Assembly (NCBI RefSeq): GCF_946480385.1
Contig: NZ_CAMLJP010000108.1
Location: 1 to 21,090, forward strand
Source: an uncultured Azospirillum sp.
Lineage (GTDB): Bacteria > Pseudomonadota > Alphaproteobacteria > Azospirillales > Azospirillaceae
Length of the DNA: 21,090 nucleotides
Reading direction: 5' to 3'
Both the position numbers and the translations under genes were made by a program. A model generated the notes under the pieces. That model saw nothing but the letters and a program-made list of their open reading frames with translations, ran no database searches and was not told the DNA's origin. Position 1 is the stretch's first letter. Each line of letters opens with the position of its first letter. Shown in pieces: positions 14,165 to 21,090 of this stretch.

Positions 14165-14173
14165 TTTTCGGTC

Positions 14174-15310
14174 ATGCGGCGCGCGCTTCCCCTTCTGTTT
14201 GGCCTGCTGGCGGCCACGTCCTACCTGTCTCCGGCGGCGCGGGCCGACGACACGCTGTCCTTTCCGGTGCTGGTGCCGCTGACCGGCTTCCTGTCGCTGG
14301 AAGGCACCAGCCAGCGCAACGGCGCGGTGCTGGCGCTGAAGCAGACGCCGGCCGGCGTCGCCATCACATCCGAAGTCGTCGACACCGGCACCTCGCCCGA
14401 GGCAGCGGTGACGGCGCTGGAACGCGCCGCCGGCAGCGGCACTGTCGGGGCGGTCGCCGCCAGCATGCTCGGCACCCAGATGCTGGCGATGCTGCCGCTG
14501 GCGCAGGAGTTGAAGCTGCCGCTGGTCACCGTGTCGGGCACCGCGTCGATCACCGAGCAGGGCAACCCCTGGGCTTTCCGTTTCTTCCCCGGCGACGCCG
14601 TGACCAAGTCCGCCCACGCCCGCTATGTGGTGGAGGAGTTGGGCAAGCGGCAGCCGGCGATCATCTATCAGACCACCGCCTATGGACAGAGCGGCAAGGC
14701 CCATCTCGACGCCGCCTTCAAGGCGTTGGGCGTGACCCCGGTGTTCGAGGAGGGGGTGGACCCGGCGGCCAAGGACCTGCTGCCGGTGCTGACCAAGGCG
14801 CTGGCCGCCAAGCCGGACGTGCTGGTGCTGCACCTGCATTCCGGCCCGACCGCGCTGCTGCTGCGGCAGGCGGCGTCCAGCGGCGTGACCCTGCCCATCG
14901 TCGCCGGCTCCGCCATGCATCAGCCGAGCACCGCGGCCCTGCTGGAACCAGCGGAGCTGAAGGGCGTCTGCGCCGAGACCGCGGCCTCGCCGATTTCCGG
15001 CGACACGTCGGAGGTCAAGGCCTTCACCGACGCCTACCGCACCGCCTTCGGCAAGGAGCCGGACGCCTTCGCGCTCGGCCAGTATGACGGCATGACCATG
15101 GTGCTGGAGGCGGTGAAGGCCGGCGCTCGGACGCCGGACGCCATCCGCAAGGCGTTGTCGACGGAGACGTTCAAGGGTCTCGCCATGACCTACAAGTCGG
15201 ATGGCAAGGGCAACATGGCCCATTCCGCCGTCATCGTCTGCTACGACGGGACCAGCCACGTGCCGAAGCTGGTGAAGCGGTACGACGACCCGACACTCGC
15301 GGCGAAGTGA
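14174..15310 (+). CDS. Periplasmic substrate-binding protein of a Liv/HAAT-type ABC importer under TPP riboswitch control
   Basis: This secreted protein of 378 residues has a cleavable signal peptide (residues 1-24, ending ARA before DDTL). The mature part is a Peripla_BP_6 (LivJ-like) receptor. It opens with FPVLVPLTGFLSLEG, then ASMLGTQMLAMLPLAQ (96-111), the PLVTVSGTAS strand (116-125), and the closing FALGQYDGMTMVLEA (299-313). Such receptors bind branched-chain amino acids, amides, urea or aromatic compounds. The TPP riboswitch directly upstream instead suggests thiamine or a related pyrimidine or thiazole; this is an inference. Mature cysteines are Cys266 and Cys356. ATG 14174 was chosen for its GAGGAG site and the signal peptide; an in-frame TTG at 14144 has neither. 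LivH-like, LivMG-like and LivF-like genes follow without significant gaps. Confidence 0.9.
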   Translation: MRRALPLLFGLLAATSYLSPAARADDTLSFPVLVPLTGFLSLEGTSQRNGAVLALKQTPAGVAITSEVVDTGTSPEAAVTALERAAGSGTVGAVAASMLGTQMLAMLPLAQELKLPLVTVSGTASITEQGNPWAFRFFPGDAVTKSAHARYVVEELGKRQPAIIYQTTAYGQSGKAHLDAAFKALGVTPVFEEGVDPAAKDLLPVLTKALAAKPDVLVLHLHSGPTALLLRQAASSGVTLPIVAGSAMHQPSTAALLEPAELKGVCAETAASPISGDTSEVKAFTDAYRTAFGKEPDAFALGQYDGMTMVLEAVKAGARTPDAIRKALSTETFKGLAMTYKSDGKGNMAHSAVIVCYDGTSHVPKLVKRYDDPTLAAK

Positions 15311-15314
15311 GCGG

Positions 15315-16187
15315 ATGGCGGCGTTCCAACTGCTGGTCAACGGGGTGGCGCTGGGGGCGGCCTATGCCCTGGTGGCGCTGGGCTTCGTGCTGGTGCTGAA
15401 CGCCACCTCGGCGGTGAATTTCGCGCAGGGCGACCTTGTGATGGCCGGCGGGCTGCTGGCGGTGGCGCTGGCGCCGCTGATCCCGCTGCCGGGCATCGTC
15501 CTGCTGCCGGTGGTGCTGGTGTTGATGGCGGCGTTGGGGCTCCTGCTGGCGCTGGCGGCCTATCTGCCGCTTCGGCGCCGGCCGCCGGTGTCGGTCTTCA
15601 TCAGCACCATCGCGGTCGGCATCATCCTGCAGAACGGTGCCGCCATCCTGTTCGGGCCGGAGCCGCGCGCCGCGCCGCCGCTGTTCGGCGACGAAACCAT
15701 TCATATCGCCGGTCTGGCGGTGCCGGAGCAGTCGCTCGCCATCGTCGCGGTGGCAGCCCTGCTGATCGGCGCGCAGCAATGGGTCTTCGCCCGCACCCAG
15801 CTTGGCCGCCGGCTGCGCGCGACGGCGCAGGATCCGGAGATGGCGCGTGCCTGCGGCGTGCCGGTTACCGCGATGATCCTGGTGACCTTCGCCATCGGTG
15901 CCGCCTGCGCCGGGGCGGCCGGGCTGCTGCTGGCCAACCGCTATTTCGTCACGCCAACCTCCGGCGGGGACCTGATCCTGAAGGCCTACATCGCGGTGAC
16001 GGTGGGCGGCTGGGGATCGGTGCCGGGGGCGGTGGTGGGGGCTCTGCTGATTGCGCTGTTCGAGGTCGGTGTGTCGTCGGTGCTGTCCTACCCGGTGGCG
16101 CTGGGTGCCTTGTACCTGACCCTGCTGGCGATCCTGGTGCTGCGGCCGCAAGGGCTGTTCGGCGAAGCGGTGCGCCGCCGTGGCTGA
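15315..16187 (+). CDS. LivH-like permease of the riboswitch-controlled ABC importer
   Basis: This inner-membrane permease of 290 residues has about eight hydrophobic segments. It starts with QLLVNGVALGAAYALVALGF and continues with NATSAVNFAQGDLVMAGG (about residues 33-50), the hallmark of LivH proteins. A later part includes GRRLRATAQDPEMARACGV (about 164-182), the cytoplasmic coupling loop that contacts the ATPase. It should pair with the permease half of the fused protein encoded next. Four bases separate it from the binding-protein gene, and its last 8 bases overlap the following gene. In this family the permease says little about substrate; the upstream TPP riboswitch is the only clue. 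Ribosome-site quality is weak (AAGTGAG), so coupling to upstream translation is likely. Confidence 0.93.
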   Translation: MAAFQLLVNGVALGAAYALVALGFVLVLNATSAVNFAQGDLVMAGGLLAVALAPLIPLPGIVLLPVVLVLMAALGLLLALAAYLPLRRRPPVSVFISTIAVGIILQNGAAILFGPEPRAAPPLFGDETIHIAGLAVPEQSLAIVAVAALLIGAQQWVFARTQLGRRLRATAQDPEMARACGVPVTAMILVTFAIGAACAGAAGLLLANRYFVTPTSGGDLILKAYIAVTVGGWGSVPGAVVGALLIALFEVGVSSVLSYPVALGALYLTLLAILVLRPQGLFGEAVRRRG

Positions 16188-17895
16188 GCGTCGGTCGGCC
16201 GTCCTTCTCACCGCCGGCGCGCTGGCGCTGCTGGTCTACGCGCTCGCCTTCGCTTCGCCTTACGGACTGCGCGTTCTGACCGTCGCCGGCGTCTATGCGC
16301 TGGCAACCTTCGGTTTCCAGATCGTCTTCGGTCTCGGTGGCGCGTTGTCGTTGGCGCAAGGCGCCTTCTTCGGCGTCGGCGCCTATGTGACGGGCATCCT
16401 CGGCAGCCGCTATGGGCTCGGATTCGAAGCGACCTTTCCGCTGTCGATGCTGGTTCCGCTGCTGCTGGCCTTGCCGGTCGGTCTGGCGGTGTTGCGGCTG
16501 GAGTCGCATTACTTCGCCCTGGCGACGCTGGGGATCGCGCAGGTGCTGCATCTGCTTGCGGTCAATTTGCCGGAGCTGACCGGCGGCTCCAACGGGCTGG
16601 CCGGGGTGCCAGCGGTGGTGCTGTTCGGTTGGGCGGCGCCGAGGGGGCTGCCGATGGCCGGGCTGGTCTGGGGGCTGGTGGCGCTCGGCGGGCTGATCGG
16701 CTGGCGCCTGGCGCGCGGACGGCTTGGGCGGTCGCTGACCATGCTGCGTGACGATCCGCTGGCGGCGGGGACGCTGGGGCTGGATGTCGGGCGGCTGCGG
16801 CTGGCCGCCTTCGGCATCAGCGCGCTGTTCGCTGGGGCCGCCGGGGCGTTGGCCGTTCACACCCAGCGCGTCGTCTCGCCGGAGGTGCTGGAGTTCCCGG
16901 TCATGGTCTCCATCCTCACGATATCCATCGTCGGCGGGCGTGGACGGATGGCCGGGGCGGTGCTGGGGGCCGTGTTGCTGCTGCATCTGCCGGAATGGTT
17001 CCGCTTTCTGGAGCGCGGCTATCTGGTCGTCTATGGCGCTGCCCTGCTGCTGACCATCGTGCTGGCACCGGATGGGCTGACCGGACTTCTTGACCGCCTG
17101 ACGGCCCGCCTGTACGGCGGCAAGCCCCGTGCGCTGGCGGAGGCGAGGGAGCCGCCGCGGCCACACGCCCGGCCGGAGGGGCTGACGGTCGAGGACTTGC
17201 GGAAATCCTTTGGCGGCGTGCGGGCGGTGGACCGCGTGTCGCTGGAACTGCGGCCGGGTACCATCACCGGGCTGATCGGGCCGAACGGGTCGGGTAAGTC
17301 CACGGTCATCAACCTGCTGTCGGGGCTGGAGCGGCCGGATGCCGGCCGGGTGCGGCTCGGCGGGCAGGACGTCACCGGCGCCCGCGCCGACCGGCTGGCC
17401 CGCGCCGGACTGGCCCGCAGCTTCCAAGCGGCGGCGCTGCCGGCCGGGGCCGGCGTGCTGGAGGCGGTGGCCGCCGCCCGGCTCGCCTTCGATCCGGATG
17501 CTGCGACGGCGGAGGCGTATGCGCGCTGGGCGCTCGACCGGCTGGGCGTCGGCGAGCTTGCCGGGCAGTCCTGCGACGGGCTGCCGGCGGCGCTGCGGCG
17601 GCGGGTGGAACTGGCCCGTGCCCTGGTCCGCCGCCCGACGGTCCTGCTGCTGGACGAGCCGGCCGCCGGCCTGACCGACGGCGAGAAGGCGGATCTGGCG
17701 GACCTGTTGCGCGCCTTGGCGAGGGAGGGAATGGCGATCCTGCTGGTGGAGCATGACATGGGATTCCTGCTGCCGCTGGCCGGCCGGGTGCTGTGCCTCG
17801 ACCGCGGGCGGGTGATCTATGACGGTCCGGCCAACGGCGTGCGCCGGGATCAGGCGGTCGCGACGGCTTACTTGGGCCGGGCGGGGGCGGCATGA
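16180..17895 (+). CDS. Fused LivM-LivG: permease and ATPase in one protein
   Basis: This 571-residue protein joins a LivM-like permease (about 1-310) to a LivG-like ATPase (about 334-571) through a Pro/Arg-rich linker. The permease half shows GLGGALSLAQGAFFGVGAY (51-69) and the coupling loop GRSLTMLRDDPLAA (183-196). The ATPase half has Walker A GPNGSGKST (367-375), Q-loop SFQ (Gln416), Walker B LLLLDEP (488-494) and the H-loop His525 in VEHDM. The ABC signature is degenerate. Where LivG normally has LPYGxQRRLEIARAL, this protein reads LPAALRRRVELARAL (468-482), losing the glycine and glutamine. Such fusions are known in the family; the altered signature is less usual. The start is GTG at 16180, overlapping the LivH-like gene by 8 bases. 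The end overlaps the LivF-like gene by 4 bases. Confidence 0.92.
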   Translation: MAERRSAVLLTAGALALLVYALAFASPYGLRVLTVAGVYALATFGFQIVFGLGGALSLAQGAFFGVGAYVTGILGSRYGLGFEATFPLSMLVPLLLALPVGLAVLRLESHYFALATLGIAQVLHLLAVNLPELTGGSNGLAGVPAVVLFGWAAPRGLPMAGLVWGLVALGGLIGWRLARGRLGRSLTMLRDDPLAAGTLGLDVGRLRLAAFGISALFAGAAGALAVHTQRVVSPEVLEFPVMVSILTISIVGGRGRMAGAVLGAVLLLHLPEWFRFLERGYLVVYGAALLLTIVLAPDGLTGLLDRLTARLYGGKPRALAEAREPPRPHARPEGLTVEDLRKSFGGVRAVDRVSLELRPGTITGLIGPNGSGKSTVINLLSGLERPDAGRVRLGGQDVTGARADRLARAGLARSFQAAALPAGAGVLEAVAAARLAFDPDAATAEAYARWALDRLGVGELAGQSCDGLPAALRRRVELARALVRRPTVLLLDEPAAGLTDGEKADLADLLRALAREGMAILLVEHDMGFLLPLAGRVLCLDRGRVIYDGPANGVRRDQAVATAYLGRAGAA

Positions 17896-18593
17896 GCGCA
17901 CTGCTGTCCATCGGCAACCTGACCGCCGGCTATGGCGGGGCAAGCGCGCTTGACGACGTGTCGTTGACCGTGGCGGCGGGGGAGACGGTGGCGCTGCTCG
18001 GCGCCAACGGGGCGGGGAAGTCGACGCTGTTGAAGGCGCTGCTCGGCCTCGTGCCGGCGCGGGGGGAGCTGCGTTTCGACGGCGCCGATCTCGGCCCTCT
18101 GGCGACCGAGGCGCGGGTGAGGCGCGGCATCGGCTATGTGCCGGAGGGGCGGCGGGTCTTCCCCGGCATGAGCGTGCGCGACAATCTGGAGGTCGCCGGC
18201 CTGCCCGCCGCCCGCGACCGCGCCCGCGATGTCGAGCGCGTCTTTGCCCTGTTCCCCGACCTCGCAATCAAGAGCGGCGAGAGCGCCTGGCGTTTGTCCG
18301 GTGGCCAGCAGCAGATGCTGAGCCTGGGCCGCGCGCTGATGGGCCGGCCGCGCCTGCTGCTGCTCGACGAGCCGTCGCTCGGCCTGTCGCCCAAGCTGGC
18401 CGACGAGGTCTTCTCCGCTGTCGGCCGTATCGCCGCCGCCGGCACCGCCGTGCTTCTGGCCGAGCAGAGCGCGGCACGCGCCCTGGCGGTCGCGCCGCGC
18501 GCCGTTCTGCTGCGGCTGGGCCGCGTGGTCGGCGACGGGCCGGTGGCGTCGCTGTCGGAAGAGGCGCTGCGGGGGGCGTTCTTCGGGGGGTAG
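17892..18593 (+). CDS. LivF-like ATPase of the riboswitch-controlled ABC importer
   Basis: This cytoplasmic ATP-binding subunit has 233 residues, the usual LivF length. It shows Walker A GANGAGKST (about 37-45), GYVPEGRRVFPGMSVRDNL (about 81-99, characteristic of LivF), the intact signature LSGGQQQMLSLGRAL, and Walker B LLLLDEPSLGLSP. LLAEQSA stands at the H-loop; glutamine instead of histidine there is normal for LivF. It should form a heterodimer with the ATPase half of the fused protein. Because its own signature is intact while the partner's is degenerate, the two ATP sites may be unequal. The ATG overlaps the preceding stop codon (ATGA). It is the last gene of the operon; the next gene starts 111 bases later. 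Confidence 0.95.
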   Translation: MSALLSIGNLTAGYGGASALDDVSLTVAAGETVALLGANGAGKSTLLKALLGLVPARGELRFDGADLGPLATEARVRRGIGYVPEGRRVFPGMSVRDNLEVAGLPAARDRARDVERVFALFPDLAIKSGESAWRLSGGQQQMLSLGRALMGRPRLLLLDEPSLGLSPKLADEVFSAVGRIAAAGTAVLLAEQSAARALAVAPRAVLLRLGRVVGDGPVASLSEEALRGAFFGG

Positions 18594-18704
18594 GGGCATC
18601 CCCCTGCGTGTCCCGTGCAACAGGTGTCAGCCTCCCGCAACAGGAAGGGCGGTTGGACTTGCGGATGGGGGCGGTCGCGGATAGCTTCGCCGCCACAACC
18701 ATCT

Positions 18705-20048
18705 ATGGATTACCTCGTGATGACCGCCCGCCTTGCCGCTCCGCTGTCCGCGCTTCTCCTGCTGGGGGTGGCGTCGACTCCGGCGATGGCGGAGCTGGTG
18801 CCGGTCGAGCCGAACATGCCGCCGGCCGCCTATTACGGGCTGCCCGAGCCGGAAGAGGAAATCCTGACTCCTGCCGCGCCGCAGCAGAGCGCCAAGCCGG
18901 CCAATCCTTCCGCACCGGGCGCTCCCGGCGGCGACAAGGCCGCCGCTCCGCCGAAGCCGGAAGGTCCGGGCGAACTGATCGAGAGCTGGGACGGTGGCGC
19001 CGCCAAGAAAAAGGACGGCAGCTTCGCCTATTGCGTGGCGGAGGGGGAATTCACCTCCGGCCATGTGCTGATGTTCGCCCGCAGCCCGAAGGGGGAGACC
19101 AACATCGGCATCGGCATTCCCGGCGCCGACCTGCCCAAGGGCGGCGAATGGCCGGTGACCATCGAGGTCGACAAGAAGCTGAAGCGGGAACGAACCGCCG
19201 TCGCTTCCCAGCCGGACATGCTGGTGGTCTCCAACGGCAAGGACGAAGAGCTGGTCGACGCCCTGATGGGCGGGAACGAGCTGGTAGTCTCGTCGGCCTC
19301 GGACCGCATTGCCTTCAAGCTTTCCGGCACCAAGAAGGTTCTGGGCGAGCTCAAGACCTGCGTCGACAAGGGCGGCAACGTCCCGCCGATCAAGGTCGCC
19401 GCCGGCCGCCCGGCGGAGAAGAAGAACCGCCTGCCGGAAGGGCTGGACAGCCTGCTGACGGCGGCCGGGGTGCATGACGCCGAACTGGTGCCGATGGACA
19501 AGGTCCCGCAGGAGCGCCGCCCGGCCGATGTCGCCTGGCGTTTCGGACCCATCGTCGGCGGAATCCGCGAGCGCGCGGTGGGCGAGGGCGCCAAGATCGA
19601 CGAGCTGTCGGACAGCTTCGCCGACGCCATGAAGCAGCGCTGCGAAGGCACCCCGACGGTCAGCCTGAACCCGTCCGAACAGGCCGGTGCGGTCTGGCTG
19701 CGCACGGGATCGGTCGATTGCGCGATGTCGCAGGGCAAGCTGCACGTCACGCTGAACTTCCTGCTATCGCAGCGCCGGCTGTTCACCGTGATCTTCCACG
19801 AGGCCGGCGAACCCGACGTTGCGCTGGCCGACAAGGTGCGCGACAACCTCGCCCAGGTGCTGCGCCGTGCCGGCACCGCGCCGGCGCCGGCCACCACGGA
19901 CGCGGCGCCGGTTCAGACGGCCCCCGTTCAGCCGGCCCCTGCGGCGCAGACCCCGGTAGCGCCCCCCACGCCGGCCCCAATCGCTCCGTCGGCGCCCGTG
20001 CCGGCGACGGTGAAGCCGCAGTCAAAACCGCAGCAAGCCAAACCCTGA
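18705..20048 (+). CDS. Secreted protein of unknown function with Pro/Ala-rich C-terminal tail
   Basis: I do not recognise this 447-residue protein. A signal peptide is clear: a hydrophobic stretch ends in TPAMA before ELVPVEP (about residue 29). A low-complexity Pro/Ala segment (about 50-85) follows. The folded region contains AYCVAEGEF and ends a first unit with FKLSGTKKVLGELKTC; this cysteine-to-cysteine layout faintly recalls IalB-type periplasmic proteins. A second region (about 245-400) includes GAVWLRTGSVDCAMSQGKLHVTLNFLLSQRRLFTVIF. The last 50 residues are Pro, Ala and Gln rich with repeats of the APVQ and PAP type, perhaps spanning or binding the cell wall. ATG 18705 was chosen; ATG 18720 would also keep the signal peptide, and neither has a good ribosome site. 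It precedes the CLC gene by about 60 bases. It is probably periplasmic. Confidence 0.75.
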   Translation: MDYLVMTARLAAPLSALLLLGVASTPAMAELVPVEPNMPPAAYYGLPEPEEEILTPAAPQQSAKPANPSAPGAPGGDKAAAPPKPEGPGELIESWDGGAAKKKDGSFAYCVAEGEFTSGHVLMFARSPKGETNIGIGIPGADLPKGGEWPVTIEVDKKLKRERTAVASQPDMLVVSNGKDEELVDALMGGNELVVSSASDRIAFKLSGTKKVLGELKTCVDKGGNVPPIKVAAGRPAEKKNRLPEGLDSLLTAAGVHDAELVPMDKVPQERRPADVAWRFGPIVGGIRERAVGEGAKIDELSDSFADAMKQRCEGTPTVSLNPSEQAGAVWLRTGSVDCAMSQGKLHVTLNFLLSQRRLFTVIFHEAGEPDVALADKVRDNLAQVLRRAGTAPAPATTDAAPVQTAPVQPAPAAQTPVAPPTPAPIAPSAPVPATVKPQSKPQQAKP

Positions 20049-20058
20049 CGGAACTCAC

Positions 20059-20092
20059 GCCCTTCCGGCCCATTGTCCCCTTACGGAAGGGC
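20059..20092 (+). terminator. Hairpin between the secreted-protein gene and the CLC gene
   Basis: GCCCTTCCG (20059-20067) pairs perfectly with CGGAAGGGC (20084-20092) across a 16-base loop. It begins 10 bases after the upstream stop codon and has no T run after it. Its 3' arm contains GGAAGG, the best candidate ribosome site for the CLC gene, so it may restrain translation rather than end transcription. Confidence 0.4.
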
Positions 20093-20109
20093 TACCAATC
20101 AGCGTGATC

Positions 20110-21090
20110 ATGCCTGACAACTCGGCCTCCCTCGACGGCGTGGGCGAAAACGCCCGCGCCGGCAACGACCCCTATGCGACGCTCGATGCGTCCGCAGCCA
20201 CAACCGTGTCCGACCGCTGGAGCGTCCGCAACAGCGTGCTTGCGGTGGTCGTGCTCGCCGCGCTGCTCGGCGGCGTGGTCGGGCTGGCGGTCGGGCTTCT
20301 CCACGAGGCGGTGCTGCTGATGCAGGCGCTGGCCTTCGACCTGCCGGAGGGCGAGCGGCTGGGCCAGGGCGCGCCCGACCTGCTGCGGACGCTTGGCGTC
20401 CCGGTCGTCGGCGGGCTGCTGCTGGGCATCCTGTCGATGCTGGTGCGGCGCTGGCGCCCCAATGCCATCGTCGACGCGGTGGAGGCGAACGCGCTCTATG
20501 GCGGCAAGATGTCGCTGATCGACAGCCTGCGGCTGACGGTGACGACGGCCCTGTCCAACGCTTCGGGCGCATCGGTCGGCATGGAGGCCGCCTATACCCA
20601 GGCCGGCGCAGGGCTGGCGTCCTCGCTGGGACAGCGCCTGCGGCTGCGCCGGGCCGATTTGCGCACCATGGTCGGTTGCGGGGCGGCGGCGGCCATCGCC
20701 GCGGCTTACCACGCGCCGCTGGCCGGCGCCTTCTACGCATTCGAACTGGTTCTCGGCGGCTACACGCTGGCGGTGCTGGCCCCTGTCGGAGCGGCCGCGG
20801 TGCTGGGGGTGGCGGCGTCGGCCCTGCTGACCGGTGGCGAGGTGCCGCTGGCGCTCGGCCGCCCGGTGGTGATCGCCAGCTGGGATTATGCCGCCTGCGG
20901 CGTCGTCGGCTTCCTGGCCGGCTGGCTCAGCATCCTCGCCATGCAGGCGGTGACGGTGGCGGAGCGCGGGTTCAACCGGCTGCCGGGCCCGCGTTGGATG
21001 AAGCCCGCCATCGGCGGGGTGATGGTGGGCGCGCTGGCGCTGGCCGTGCCGGCGGTGATGGGCAGCGGCCCCGGCGCCGTCCCGCCGGAA
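20110..21090 (+). CDS. CLC-family chloride channel or transporter, N-terminal part, cut by window edge
   Basis: This is an inner-membrane protein; 327 residues lie in the window before it runs off the end. After a hydrophilic head of about 40 residues come hydrophobic helices. IVDAVEANALYGGKMS (120-135) stands where CLC proteins have GSGIPEV, and ASVGMEAAYTQAG (154-166) stands where they have GREGP. AAAAIAAAYHAPLAGAFYAFEL (about 192-213) matches the conserved AAxFNAPLAGxxFAxE block. The gating glutamate (Glu148 of E. coli ClcA) is kept as Glu159, but the selectivity-filter serine and the GREGP arginine and proline are not. The start could be ATG 20110 or GTG 20104; GGAAGG (20085-20090) is nearer the GTG. 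Ion specificity and exchange mechanism are unknown. Confidence 0.85.
   Translation, partial: MPDNSASLDGVGENARAGNDPYATLDASAATTVSDRWSVRNSVLAVVVLAALLGGVVGLAVGLLHEAVLLMQALAFDLPEGERLGQGAPDLLRTLGVPVVGGLLLGILSMLVRRWRPNAIVDAVEANALYGGKMSLIDSLRLTVTTALSNASGASVGMEAAYTQAGAGLASSLGQRLRLRRADLRTMVGCGAAAAIAAAYHAPLAGAFYAFELVLGGYTLAVLAPVGAAAVLGVAASALLTGGEVPLALGRPVVIASWDYAACGVVGFLAGWLSILAMQAVTVAERGFNRLPGPRWMKPAIGGVMVGALALAVPAVMGSGPGAVPPE

Noticed and set aside
15949..18267. A 772-residue minus-strand open frame over the LivMG-like and LivF-like genes
   Set aside because: It is low-complexity Arg/Pro/Gln sequence antisense to two ABC proteins with complete motifs.
14174..18593. Annotating the importer simply as a branched-chain amino acid transporter (livJHMGF)
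   Set aside because: The family is right, but the TPP riboswitch in its leader argues against that substrate, so Liv symbols were not assigned.

Overview
The window is very GC-rich and densely coded. Its gene families and control signals suit an alphaproteobacterium, probably Rhodospirillales and perhaps Azospirillum-like. That placement is an inference from gene families, GC content and an EcfG-like promoter; there is no rRNA or other marker here to prove it. No mobile element, CRISPR array, rRNA or tRNA gene was found.

Layout. Positions 1-263 (minus) hold the start of a class II DAHP synthase, cut by the window edge. An AmpG-type permease (556-1920, plus) converges on a manganese catalase (1945-2850, minus), which has an EcfG-type stress promoter upstream. 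Glutathione reductase (3116-4483) and a FliL-like membrane protein (4574-5068) follow on the minus strand. A nicotinate phosphoribosyltransferase (5477-6670, plus) then converges on a minus-strand nucleoside operon across a perfect hairpin.

The nucleoside operon (12259 down to 6731) is compact: two permeases of a nucleoside-type ABC importer, cytidine deaminase, purine nucleoside phosphorylase, deoxyribose-phosphate aldolase and thymidine phosphorylase. Gaps are 3 to 15 bases, with one 4-base overlap. Together they would import nucleosides and split them into bases and sugar phosphates. The importer's ATPase and binding protein, and phosphopentomutase (DeoB), are not in the window.

Positions 12444-13954 (plus) carry a small thioredoxin-like [2Fe-2S] ferredoxin, a large nested inverted repeat and a DMT-family permease.

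The most striking region is 13951-18593. A well-conserved TPP riboswitch (about 13992-14092) precedes a complete four-gene ABC importer of the branched-chain amino acid (Liv/HAAT) type: binding protein, LivH-like permease, a fused LivM-LivG protein and a LivF-like ATPase. The riboswitch implies that the substrate is thiamine, a precursor or a breakdown product, not an amino acid. I do not know this transporter class as a thiamine system. The LivG half also has a degenerate ABC signature. The window ends with an unrecognised secreted protein with a Pro/Ala-rich tail (18705-20048) and the first part of a CLC-family chloride channel or transporter (from 20110).
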